Positions 35,826 through 63,100 of a stretch of DNA of 64,000 nt are shown here, in pieces (position 1 is the first letter of the stretch; each line of letters opens with the position of its first letter). The stretch comes from Piscicola geometra (Eukaryota; Annelida; Clitellata; Hirudinida; Piscicolidae). The position numbers and the translations under genes are program-made. The stretch spans positions 3,852,090 to 3,916,089 of the forward strand of contig OX030967.1 in NCBI GenBank assembly GCA_943735955.1, given 5' to 3'. A model generated the notes under the pieces. It was not told where the DNA came from. It saw nothing but the letters and a program-made list of their open reading frames with translations, and made no database searches.

Positions 35826-35884
35826 TTATTATCAATTCCTGGGAAGAAGCAGGCGGTTAAAGGCTCTTCAGGTCTGGAGGAGTT
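35804..35884 (-). CDS. Weak candidate minus-strand terminal exon
   Basis: On the minus strand a C-rich stretch and CACACTCAG acceptor precede a single open frame, NSSRPEEPLTACFFPGIDNN, then Asn-rich residues and TGA. The other two frames close at once. No homology is recognised and no upstream exon was found. It may be chance. Confidence 0.15.
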   Translation of the reverse strand, partial: NSSRPEEPLTACFFPGIDNNENNNNN

Positions 35885-36340
35885 CTGAGTGTGTGTGCCT
35901 TGTGGTGGGGGATGGAGGAGGGGTTTCGAGGGAAGAGGTGAGGGAGGAGGTGAAGGAAGATGTGAGGGAGGAGGTGATAAGGAAAGGAGGGGATGAGAGG
36001 GGGAGGAGGTGGAAGAAGAAAAGAGAAAATGAAGAGGGAGAGAGGGAAGAGGTGATAGGTGGTTGGAGAAGGAGATGATATGGGGTTGGAGGAGAGAGTG
36101 AGAGAGGGAGGGGGTGGAAATGATAATAGGGTTGGAGAAGGTGGAGGTGGAAGAGAATAGGAGAAAGGATGGAGGAAGGAAAGAGGTGAAAGAGGAGGGG
36201 ATAGTGTGTTGAAGGAGGAAGTGAGAGAGGGAAAAGATGGAGAAGGAGGTTATGGAGGGAAAAGGTCATAGGGGGGTTGGAGGAGGGGGTGAAGGAGGAA
36301 ATAGGTCATAGAGGGGAGAGGAGGGGGTTAGGGAGGGAAG
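35885..36340. repeat. Purine-rich AGG/GAAG tract
   Basis: About 450 bp are almost pure purine on the + strand (GGAGGAGGTGAAGGAAGA-type sequence) without a strict period. It could form triplex DNA or act as a pyrimidine-rich tract on the minus strand. Confidence 0.7.
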
Positions 36341-36927
36341 CGATGAAAGTAAAGAAAGGCGAAAGTGGCGAGACATTTTTATCGGTGAGTATAAGAAAAT
36401 GGAAATGTAGAAACAAGTTTTGTTGATGATGATGATAGTGATGCTACTGATGCTGATGCTGATGATGAAGGAGAAGACGAGAAAGAGGATGGATGGATAA
36501 ATGCAGACGAGATGACAAGGATATGTAGAATTGACACGCGCTAATGTAAATATGGCTAGATCATTCCATCATCGCCTGCAACACCACCCCTTTCTTCCTT
36601 CCTTTATCCATCTGTTCATTCCTCCTTCTATCTCTTTTCTTTTTCTTTCTATCTATCTTTTCTTTATCTTATCTGTTTTTTTCTCATAAAAAAATCATCA
36701 TCTATCATTTCACTCTTCCGTCTATAAATTGATGTATTTAGGCATTCTTTTATTAGTATAAGAATCTCTAAAAGCAGGTATTAACGCATTTTAAATTAAT
36801 CTATCTATCAGTTTTCAATCAATCAAATCATTTTCATATCTATAAGCTGATTATTTAAATAGTTAACAAGATGTCTCAGTGATTCTTCCATAGCTAACAC
36901 AAATAGCCAAAGGCGTTTAGAATGCTT

Positions 36928-37447
36928 AGTGTTATTTCAAGAATGCACTGACTTCATAAATATTAAAAGTTTTAAATAAACTTTTGATTCATTTGATTTT
37001 TATATTTAATATTATTAATATTTTAAGTAGCTCGCTGCACCAAAATTTAAAATTATTGTAGTTAACTTTTAAAAGTTTCAGATAAGCGGTACTTTAGATA
37101 AGATAATTTTCATCGTTTTCTTGATCAAAACTAAATAAAACTCGCAATACAAAGTTATAACAACTTTTTTCACGGAAAATGGTTGAAAGCAAAAATATAA
37201 TTGAATTTTCAGAAAAGTTATTGAAAGAATGGCTCGCTTTCAGCAAGCTGGCGAAAAAATGTCTCAGTGATTACGTCGCATTTTATAATCAAGGTTTACT
37301 TTTTTTGCATTTTCGACATAATTTTATTTTTACATAAAATACCATTAATTCTTTTATCTAATAAATAATAATATTATTATTTAGTGAGTGCTTGTTACAG
37401 CATTTTGGGCCGCATAGACAGAGAAATCGTCATTAGGATCTTGTCAG
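36928..37447 (+). repeat. Duplicated segment B, copy 1 (POLD3 5' region)
   Basis: Matches 38,059-38,618, which covers the POLD3 upstream region, exon 1, intron 1 and the start of exon 2. It ends abruptly in a GGGTGGAT minisatellite. Confidence 0.93.
37179..37447 (+). pseudogene. Truncated POLD3 5'-end pseudogene
   Basis: This copy keeps the POLD3 start codon, the exon 1 donor (CAAG then GTTTAC), intron 1 and the exon 2 start up to about codon 70 of the parent. It then runs into minisatellite. Relative to POLD3, exon 1 has lost 24 bp and then another 15 bp net, both multiples of three, so the frame is open but the N-terminal helix is damaged. Nothing encodes the PCNA-binding end. Transcription is possible because 250 bp of the upstream region are also copied. 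Confidence 0.88.
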
Positions 37448-37534
37448 GATGTGTGGGTGGATGGGTGGGTGGATGTGTGGGTGGATGGGTGGGTGGATGG
37501 GTGAGTGATTGGGTGGGTGGATGGGTGGGTTGTT
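37448..37534 (+). repeat. GGGTGGATGGAT minisatellite, copy 2
   Basis: Short GTGGGTGGATGGGTGGGTGG array between the pseudogene and segment A copy 2. It corresponds to 33,890-34,096. Confidence 0.88.
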
Positions 37535-38058
37535 GGTTGGATAGGTGGGTGGTTGGTGGATGATGGGATAGTGGATGGATGGGTGGTGCGGAAGTGGTGT
37601 CATAGTAGATTGATTGATTAGTAGCATTGGTAAATGTTATATTCAAATCATTCAACCATCTCTAGAGAAACTACAAAATTCACTTTTCATCATTACGTCA
37701 TCACCCTTTATTATGACTTTTATTGTTATGATTTTTTTATTCTTTATCTGATTCTAATTATTCTCATTGTTGTTTTTTTTTAAACATTTATTAATCAGAT
37801 CGGCTTCAATTACATTGAAATGTCCCGTTTGATGTTGCGACGAAAAAAGTGAATTTGTTTGTTTTTTTAATAAAAAGAAAAAACAAAACATTTTTTCATT
37901 ATCTCGAAAAAATGAAAAAATAAAGCCGGTATTTAGAATATTTAGGATTTTTTCTAAGTGTAGAGTGTCAGAGTGAGATTGATAAAGAGATATTAGCTGC
38001 AATTGCTCTGGAGAAAAAGTTTTTTTATGGAAAAAATAAGAAAAAGTAAAATATGGAA
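37535..38058 (+). repeat. Duplicated segment A, copy 2
   Basis: Second copy of 34,097-34,628. Here it joins segment B copy 2 directly, while copy 1 is separated from segment B copy 1 by 2.3 kb. The terminal exon candidate is at 37,799-37,852 with AATAAA at 37,869. Confidence 0.92.
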
Positions 38059-38618
38059 AGTGTTATTTCAAGAATGCACTGACTTCATAAATATCAAAAG
38101 TTTTAAATAAACTTTTGATTGATTTGATTTTTATATTTAATATTATTAATATTTTAAGTAGCTCGCTGCATCAAAATTTAATGTTCTTGTAGTTAACTTT
38201 TAAAAGTTTCAAATAAGCGGTACTTTAGATAGGATAATTTTCATCGTTTTCTTGATCAAAACTAAATAAAACTCGCAATAAAAAGATATAACAACTTTTT
38301 TCACGAAAAATGGTTGAAAGCAAAAAAATAAATGAATTTATAGAAAAGTTAGTGAAAGAAGAGGACAAGATCGTAACTTACAAATGGCTCGCTTTCAGCA
38401 AGAATATGACATTCTCGCAGGCGAAAAAATGTCTCAGTGATTACGTCGCAGATGATAATCAAGGTTTACTTTTTTTTCATTTTTTGAAATAATTTTATTT
38501 CTACATAAAATACGATTAATTCTTTTATCTAATTAATAATAATATTATTATTTAGTGAGTGCTTGTTACAGCATTGTGGGCCGCATAGACGGAGAAATCG
38601 TCATTAGGATCGTGTCAG
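38059..38618 (+). repeat. Duplicated segment B, copy 2 (intact POLD3 5' region)
   Basis: The parent-like copy of segment B, continuous with the full POLD3 coding region. Confidence 0.9.
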
Positions 38619-39077
38619 TAGACGAGAAAGATGAAGTCGTCAAACATTTTGATCAAAGTAATAATAATAATGATGATGATGATAGTAGCACTATAATCAG
38701 CGCCACAAATGTGGAGATCTACAGTGTGCAGAAGAAAGCCTTGAAGGACGTGAGGTTGTTGTATGCAGTGGACTATGAAATGTGCACCAACGTAGGAATC
38801 CAACACAGGACCTTGTACTCCATCCGGAGTGAAGAGGTGGTGTTGAAGGAGGATGGAGGGATGGTGGTGGGAGGTGAAGGAGGGGGTGTTGGGATGAATG
38901 GAGGAAAAAAGGGGGGTGGGGGTTTGGTGAGTGGGGAGGGGGAGGATGAGAATTATAAGAGATTAGTTGGAAAAGTTAGTGGGTTAGTCGTCAAAGACGA
39001 ACTTAAGCCTGAAAGTAATTCTGCTAAAACAACTACTGCTAGTACCACTACTGCTACAACTACTACTACTACTTATG

Positions 39078-39134
<57 letters not shown>

Positions 39135-40099
39135 ATAATAATAATAATAATAATAATAAAAGTAAAAGTTTACCGAAAGAAAAAGATAAAAAAGGAATTC
39201 AAAAGCTTGAAAGTCTCTTCAGCAATCACAAGAAAAAAGAAACACATGAAAATGTTCCTGATGATGATGATGAAGAAAAAGAAAAGGAAGTGATGGTAAA
39301 AAAAACGAATGAGAAAAATAAAAGTGTAGCAAAGAAAAATGAAAAAAACGCAAAAAAGAATGTAAAAATAGAAGAGAAAAAAGAGAAATTAAGTAAAAGT
39401 AAAAGAAGGAAGGTTTTAGATAGTTCTAGTGATGAGGAGGAAGAGAAGGAGGAGGATGGAGGTCATGATGATGATATCCAGTTATTTTCCGATGATGATG
39501 AGTTTAAAAGTCCTAAAAAGGTGGTTGAAGAGAAAAAAACAAAAAAAACAAGAACCACTAAAACGGCAACTACTACTACCACCACCACCCCCACTACTAC
39601 TACTAGCACCATCGCAAATGCGCCAAAACCGACTCACCAGAAAAGTGCGGGAAGATCACCACCATCACCACCTGCCCATGGGGTGATGAAGAAGAGGGTC
39701 TTGGGTATGAAAACTTACCTTGATGATGATGGCTTCATGGTTACAGAGAGGGTGGTGCAGAGTGTGGAGGTGGGGATGGGTGGTGGTGGGGGTGGCATGG
39801 GTGGTAGTGGTGGGGATGACATGGGTGGTGGTAGTGGTGGTGGTGGTGGTAGTGGGGGTGGAAAAAAAGATGGTGATGTAGGTGACTGTAATGGTGATGA
39901 TGGCAGTCGGAAAAAGAAAAAGTCTGATGAATTTAAAGATGATGATGATGATGATGGCTTTACAAAAGATTCTAATAAAACTAAATCCAAAAAAGATAAT
40001 AAAAGTAATAATAAAAATAATAATAAAGGAAAATCTTTATCCAAAAAAGGCGCCGACGCAAAGCAGTCGAATATGATGAACTTTTTTTCTAAAAAATAA
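38310..40099 (+). CDS. POLD3: DNA polymerase delta subunit 3 (POLD3/p66), 2 exons, 565 aa
   Basis: Exons: 38310-38463 and 38556-40099 (phase 1). POLD3 is the accessory subunit that links polymerase delta to PCNA in replication and in translesion or break-induced synthesis. The N-terminus matches the family (NEFIEKLVKEEDKIVTYKWL, then AKKCLSDYVADDNQ and SACYSIVGRIDGE, then VEIYSVQKKALKDVRLLYAVD). Near the C-terminus KRVLGMKTYLDDDGFMVTE matches the conserved KTYLDxxG block. The last residues QSNMMNFFSKK form a PIP box, Qxx(M)xxFF. The middle is low complexity: poly-Thr from ACT repeats (39,068-39,133), poly-Asn, Lys/Glu and Gly-rich runs. The length is somewhat above the vertebrate protein because of these tracts. 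A truncated 5' copy lies 1.1 kb upstream. Confidence 0.93.
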
Positions 40100-41531
40100 T
40101 TTATTATTATATGCTTACTTTATAATTATGATTATTCTGTTTATCATATCTTAACCTTATGATTATTTTTATTATTATACCGTAACTTTATAGTTTTATT
40201 CTTATTTCTTAACTTTATATTTATGGGTGGTGGTGGTAATCCAAAAATTAATCTTTCAACTTTTCAATGTTAATCTATGATTTAGAATTACGACTACTAA
40301 ATTTGATGACGACGATGATAATGATTTTGATGATGACGACGATGATAATGATTTTGATGATGACGATGATAATGACTTTGATGATAATGATGATGAAAGT
40401 TAAGTTTTAAAATGTATACAGCGTTTATTCAACAAAATTAGCATGTATGCATTTGTGTTTACCTTGTATGGCTTCCATAACGTATCACATTTGAATCAGC
40501 GTGATGATGATGATAGTGGTGATGATAGTGATAATGATTATGATGGCTTTTATCATCATCATGACCATTATAATATACCTCAAGAGTGAAATTCAATTCA
40601 AAACTGAAGTTAATCGTCTGAATTACATGATGATGATGATGATGATGATGGTGGTAGTGGTGATAGTAATGATGATGCTAATGGTGATGATTATGATGAT
40701 TTCATGGTGATGATAATGTTGGTGCACTGTTTTGTGTATATGCGGTAAAATACAATTCAATACAAAAGGTTGTGTGTGCGAGAAATAAAAAATAATTTCA
40801 AAGATGAAAAGTGAATTTAAAATACTTTTCTTTAAATAGATTATTATTCAAATATATCATTAATTGGTCCATAGTGAAGCTAAAAAGGTTTGTCTGGGAG
40901 TTAAAATCAATTATTCATAATTTATAGATAATTTTAATGATAATATGAATGAAAAGTAAATTTCAAAATTTTTATATGTTCTAAATATTAATAATAAAAA
41001 AATATTTATCTAATCATTATAATATTGTAAAATATGATATGACTAAAAACAAGTGACATTTCACAGCGCTAAGTTTTTAATATTTAAAAACGCTGAGTAA
41101 CGAATGCAAAAAGGAAGCTTTCAAATCAATGGATGAATGAAGGATGGAGGGAGGGAAGAGGATGTGGATAAGAAGGAGAGATGGGTAAAATAGAGGATGG
41201 GTAGAATGCGACAGTTGGTTCAGGATGCAGTGCACACTTGGTGCATTAATGGATAAAAAATGAAGGGTCAGAAATGGGGTTGACATATGGAATAAACATT
41301 GGTCCGCACTTGAAAATCCATCCAATCCACAACAACCATCCATCCATCCAATCCACAACAACCATCCATCCAGTCAACCCACTTTAAACTCCATCCATCC
41401 ATCCATCCAATCAACCCACTTTAAACTCCATCCATCCATTCATCCAAACAACACTCTCAACATTCCATCCGTCCATTCAGTCACCATAACCATCCCCCAA
41501 ATCCTCTACAAGCATCATTATCATCTCCCAC
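40100..41531. other. Intergenic between POLD3 and the furin-like gene (tail to tail)
   Basis: Contains GAT/GACGAT repeats (40,300-40,400; 40,500-40,560; 40,625-40,710) and TCCATCCATCCAATCCA units with ACAACAACC (41,318-41,480). The last part probably lies in the 3' UTR of the minus-strand furin-like gene. No gene seen. Confidence 0.6.
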
Positions 41532-52960
<11,429 letters not shown>

Positions 52961-54048
52961 TTCTATCCCGTAGCATAGGTTTGCTTGTTTAGGTTTACTA
53001 AGTAAACTCTACTTAATTAACAGCATTTACGCTTGAAACTAAAACCATATTTGTGATCGACCAAATTTAAAAACTTAAATTTTACTTAAAACGTTTGTGT
53101 TTTAAAATCTGTTTTACAAATTGCGTGAAAACAAAAGTTGTTTTCGGTTCAAAGTTTCTTAGCGTCAGCTGGCCCCCTCATCACCATTTATGTATACATT
53201 TGATGTTGGCAACCAATTACTCATTTAGGGCAAAAGTTACATAAACAATTTAATTAATTACATCTTTTCAAGTGTCAACTATTAATAATTTTAGGTTAGA
53301 AAAGGATACTGAATTTGCGTATTTAAAGATTTTAAATATAATTTTATAATTTTGAACAAATAATCATTTTAAAAATCAAATGAATTACTTCACTTATTAA
53401 AAGTCTGTTTTATTTTTTTAAGCCTTATAATATAAAAAAAACAATTTACTGAAACAGTTTTAAATATAATAAAAAAAACCTTCTTATATTTTCTTTGAAC
53501 AGAACTGAAAATGTAAATGAATTCAAAATATTTCAGCTATCAATAAATCATTTTAAATCTCAAATAAAAAATTCATTAAAAAAATAATAAAGAAAAACGA
53601 AAAAAAAATATGATAAATTTATGAAAATACAACTAAACAACTTTATTAAAATAAAATAATAAATTTTTTTAAAATAAATCTGAATATATAATTTTCAATT
53701 AAATTATAAACTCTTATTACGATCGTAGTTTACTAAATTTGATACAAATAGGCAAAAACCATGAAGTGTTCAATAAATGTGTACAAAGCCATCACTTTAG
53801 TGACGTAAAAATATATTTAAAAGTAGAGTTAAAAAATAATATCATCCTCATTATCATTATATTTAAATAATAATAATATTAGTAATAATAATAATTATTA
53901 TTATGATTATTATTTCTTATTCACTCAGGAATGTGTTAATTTAATGTTTGAAGCTTCAATCATAGGCTGTAACTTAAAATAAAAAATAATAATGAATAAA
54001 ATAAAAATAATAAATAATAATAAAAATAATAAATTGTAATAATTACTT
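52961..54048. promoter_or_regulatory. AT-rich region upstream of the convertase gene and downstream of the NAB gene
   Basis: About 1.1 kb separate the convertase start codon from the NAB stop codon; both genes are on the minus strand. The DNA is AT-rich with AAT/ATT clusters and lacks satellites near 53.0-53.8 kb. It must hold the convertase promoter and the NAB 3' end. No specific element is claimed. Confidence 0.35.
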
Positions 54049-58297
<4,249 letters not shown>

Positions 58298-60150
58298 TTC
58301 TTTAAAAAAAAATTAAATCAACATGAAAAAATAATTCTGGGCGATTTTAATTTAGCATTTGGATTTCAAAATGTATAATGGCAAAAGATATATTCTAAGA
58401 TGAAATAAAAAACAGTTAAAAACAAAAGTGCATTCCATAGTTTGGATTTATTTAAAGTATTGAAGCGTAGAACTTTAGAGATAAAAGCATTTTCATTTAT
58501 AAAATAATAAATTCATTGATATATTTTTTATCAATAATTATTCAAGTAAATTAACAAACAACATAAAAAGAATTTCTAACAGTGGTGCTAGAAGTTGAGA
58601 AATTACCCCTCTAGCTTCCTTACAACTGCAACCGAAGTCAGAAACAAATTCTAAGCCTTTATTTCAAGTTTGAAAAATGAAAACAATTTATTTGCACAAA
58701 TAAATAGATTGACGTGGGAAGCGTGTCTTGTGAGATTTCGTGTGCCTCATTTAAAAAACAAACTTATTTATTATTAATTTAAACTGGTAAAGCGTGTAAC
58801 TTTGTACTTCGGGGTGATTATTTATTAATGTTATTCAGAATAAATGACTGTTAATAAATGAATTTTAATCCTATTTTAAATCCCCCGTCCATGATGGATT
58901 CATCATGTATCCAGTCATCTTCTTTTTATATGCATCTACCCAAATAAGTACTATAACATTTAAACTTATATTTTTTAAAATCTTGCATTAACACTTTTTA
59001 TAGTTTTCATAGCGCCATCTAGCGATTAATCTAAATTATTCGTAAGCAACATTTTCTTTGAGTGGCGCATGATTGAAATGAAAAAGATAAAAATAAGAAA
59101 AATAATTATTTTTAAAACTTCACTTTTTAAAAATTCAAAAACATGATGAGTAAAAAAATTTAAGTTAGAAAAAACTATCCAAGGAATTCATTTAATCATT
59201 TTTATTTTTCTTTGTGGAAAAACATTGAATCGACAAGAGAAAAACATAAAAATGACGTGAAAGATTGACAGGGGAAATGATGATTTTTTTGGGAGACAAG
59301 TGGCCATTTTGATTGAAGTTTCATGATTCGAAAGATAGAAAGATAGTTTGCAGGCAAAGTGAGGGAGGAATTTTCCAATTGTTTTCTTCGCCTTCTGTCG
59401 TGTTGCTGTTCTTGTTTTTATTTCTTTTTCGTTCAATGCATTACCAATTTTCTAATCCTAATATTTGTTATTTTATAGGAATGAAAAAATAAGAAAACAA
59501 AAAAACAATAATAATAATATCCTAAACTATTCTTTACTTTATTGTTATATTAGTATCGACGAATGCATTTTGTACGGTATGGTATAGGGGTGTTGTACAC
59601 ATAAATGTACACAAAAGTGTACACGGGTACTTTAAATGGTATGTTTCCAATACGTATGTTATCACATTTCAATGAAGAAGTGCTGAATTTTGTGACAATT
59701 CTATTATTCTTATTTAAATATAATTGAAATAATTGTCTTTTCTATTATTACTATAATTTTAATTAAAATCTTTATTAATTTTATTTCTATTTATAATAAG
59801 TGCGATTATGACGTCAAAGTGCTCTGATTAGAGCACGAAACAAATATTGATGGAAGCTCATTAAATATAAATTAGCTATTAATTTGGACAAATTAAAATA
59901 TATGAATTAACACTTATGTGACACAATTGAAAATTTAAAAAAATTAATTACTTAATCTTTTAAATCAAGTGCTTTATCAAGTATTTATAAAAACTAGTTA
60001 AATATAACATTCTTCTATGCCAAAACATTATTCTTAAATTTAAGCCTAAAAGAATATATATGTTTTTGATTGTGGGGAACTCATCTAAAAATCTATGAAT
60101 ACTAATTACTGATTTTTTAAAACTATTAATAATGACGTCAAATTATGACG
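58298..60150. promoter_or_regulatory. NAB upstream region with CRE palindromes
   Basis: A 1.85-kb AT-rich stretch without satellites lies between the NAB start codon and the stop codon of the next minus-strand gene. It contains the full CRE octamer TGACGTCA at 59809-59816 and 60133-60140, with a third across the next gene's stop codon (60146-60153), and three TGTACAC motifs spaced about 12 bp (59594, 59606, 59618). NAB genes act with immediate-early EGR factors, so CRE input is plausible; that is inference. Confidence 0.4.
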
Positions 60151-63100
60151 TCAAACTGGGGTAACCATGCATTCATCATCATCATCATCGTATTTACCAC
60201 CAACATCATCTTTATTTTTCTTAATTCTATTTATTTTTTTGCCTTTATTTTTAGTATTTTTGGTTAGAGTTGTGATGATGTAGTTGTTGATATTTTTGTT
60301 TTCTTCTATCTCACCGTCACACTTTGTTACGTCATTGTCTTTTGCGATTGACTTTCCTGGTTGCTTCCAGTATTGTTGTTGTTGTTTTTGTTGTTGTTGT
60401 AGTTGCAAGTGTAGTTGGTGTTCACGTTGCTGTTGTAGTTGTTGGTGTAGTTGATATGCGTCTATCTTCGCTTCTTCAGCACCATCATCATCATCACCCC
60501 CACCACCATCATCATCATCACCTCCATCACCATCATCATCATCACCCCCACCACCATCATCATCATCACTACCCCCACCCCCACCACCATCATCATCATC
60601 ACCACCCCCACCCCCACCACCATCATCATCACCATCATCACCATCTTCCCGACCGCCACCATCATCATCATCACCACCACCATCATTTTCCCTTTTTTTC
60701 AGTCCCATTTGCGCCTCGAACTTTTGGTCGGCCATCTTTTTCAACATGTCTTCCTGCTGCGACATGTTGTTTTTGAGGAAGTGTTGCTGGTAAAAGTGTC
60801 GTTGGTGCTGTAGCTGTTGTTCTTGCTCTTCGCGTAGGTGGTCGTGAAGGAATTGTTGTTGGTGATTTTGTTGTTGGTTTTGTTGTTGGTTTTGTTGTTG
60901 TTGTTGGTGGTGTTGTTGTTTATTCAATTGTTTATTTAGTTGTTTATTTACATTTTCTCCACCACTAGCGCCATCTTTTATTTGCACTCTATTCTCATGT
61001 TCTCTCTCAACCTCCTTCCCACCATCCCCTCCTTCCCCATCACCATCTCTTCCCCCCTCACATCCACCACCCACCAACCCAAACTCATGCGAAGGTTCAG
61101 AAGGAGGAAGAGGAACAGGGGAAGAATCAGCCCGGGGTAAAACAACACCCATGGTTGAATAAACCTCCCCTAAGACCGCCTTGATCTCATCCACCCTGGC
61201 CAAGAGGGCCTGGGGCATGTAGAGGGGGTGGTGGTTGGCGTAGATGGAGGCACTGGTGGACACCTCACGAGAGAGAGATGAACGCAAACTTTTCAGACGC
61301 GCCCATGCATCGTCCCAGCGTACTGAGAAGTTTCCTGGGGAAGGGGGGGGGAGGTTTGAAAAGGGGGTTATGAGAGGGGTTTGAGAGAGGGGTGGAGGGG
61401 GAGAGGAAACATTGTTATCGACAGACCAAAGAGTTTTCAAGATAACTTTGCTTTTTTCGTTATTATCACAGACACAGGACATGTTACAAAAGACATGAAA
61501 AAAGTTAATTAAATGGGAGATACTGATAATGCCATCATCTCCATCTAAAAAACCATTCCCCTCCCAACCAACCCTCCCAACCAACCCACGCAACCAACCC
61601 TCCCAACCAACCCTCCCAACCAACCCTCCCAACCAACCCTTCCAACCAACCCTCCCAACCAACCCACCCAACCAACCCTTCCAACCAACTCTCCCAACCA
61701 ACCCTCCCAACCAACCCTCCCAACCAACCCTCCCAACCAACCCTCCCAACCAACCCTCCCAACCAACCCTCCCAACCAATCCTCCCAACCAACCCTCCCA
61801 ACCAACCCTCCCAACCAACCCTCCCAACCAACCCTCCCAACCAACCCTCCCAACCAACCCTCCCAACCAACCCTCCCAACCAACCCTCCCAACCAACCCT
61901 CCCAACCAACCCTCCCAACACACTCACCCACAAAGGCCTGGCATCTGGCCAAATTGAGAACCAAAGGGTCGATCATGGCACTTATCTCGGCATGTCTCTC
62001 TTCATCATCGCAGCCCTCAGCGCTCATCAGCCGCTCACCCCGTTGACGTATGTCTTCGACCGAGGCCGATAGGACTTTAACCGCTGACGCTCGGTCAAGT
62101 TTTGTCACCAACGAAGCCGCCCGGTCCATCGCCGCTGCTGCCTTCATGCGGCATAAGTTTGAGACTATTGAGACTTCACTGTCCTCCTGGAGAGTTTGAA
62201 TGGACAAGGATGGAGAGGGGGGGGGTGAGAATGGACTGTGTAGTTAGGAAAATAATATTTGGGTTGGGGAATTATTGGTGTGTTAAGATGGGGAAGAAAG
62301 AAAATATGGAGTCTTGAAATGATCAACAGAAGAGATATATAAGAGGTGAAATAGAAATTGGAATATGTGAATTCATAACGAGTTAATTTGGAAAAACTTT
62401 CATACAAATAAAATAAAATAGTTTAAAAAATAGCTTAAATGAAAAATCTTTTCAACAGTACGTCATTGTCGGCATCTTTGATGGGCAGGTCCTTGTATGG
62501 GATGTTGAGGTGCAGTTTGCGACATGGTGTGATGGCGTCCTCATACTCAATTTGAAGCGTCAAGACGTCTTTGCCTGGAAAATAGAAATAGAGAAGAAAG
62601 TGAAGAGAGGAGTGGTTGAAGGAAGAGAGAAATGGGTCGAAGGGATTGGTTTAGTGGTTACGCGTAAGGATATAGATGGCTAGAAACGGTGAGAACGCAT
62701 TTAAAATGGTTGAATAGGGGACAGCACGATCAAACAATGCAATAATCATCAGAACCTTTCAGAAGCTTCTTATGTTTCTTAGGCAAAGAGATAGGCAGAA
62801 GAATGTGTCTAGAGCAGTCTCTAGCCAGGTCGAATATTTGATAGTGTCTATCCGAGGAAGAGCCTACCACGCTCGATACTTCTTGTTGGTGAGCGAGCCT
62901 GGGCGAGAGAGGCGCCTCTAGGGGACTGTGTGGTAGGCGGTGTTCAACGAGGAGGCGATACTCTTGCGCGGGTGACGACGAAAAGGTGTTTTCATCTCCA
63001 GCGACGCATCGTTGTGGCGACGCTGTGAGACTGTTGTGGCTGTGGTTGGCTTCCTCGTCATCGAACGCGACGCCGTTTTGAGCGGTGACAGACACTCTTA

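Noticed and set aside
39714..40044. Minus-strand Pro/Ser-rich ORF inside POLD3
   Set aside because: Antisense shadow of the Gly/Asp/Lys-coding repeats of POLD3 exon 2.
60151..61923. 590-residue frame beginning in GGLVGRVGWEGW repeats
   Set aside because: The N-terminal part is the 13-bp intronic minisatellite. A CCCCAG acceptor at 61,335 joins in phase 1 to the exon ending CQAFVG.
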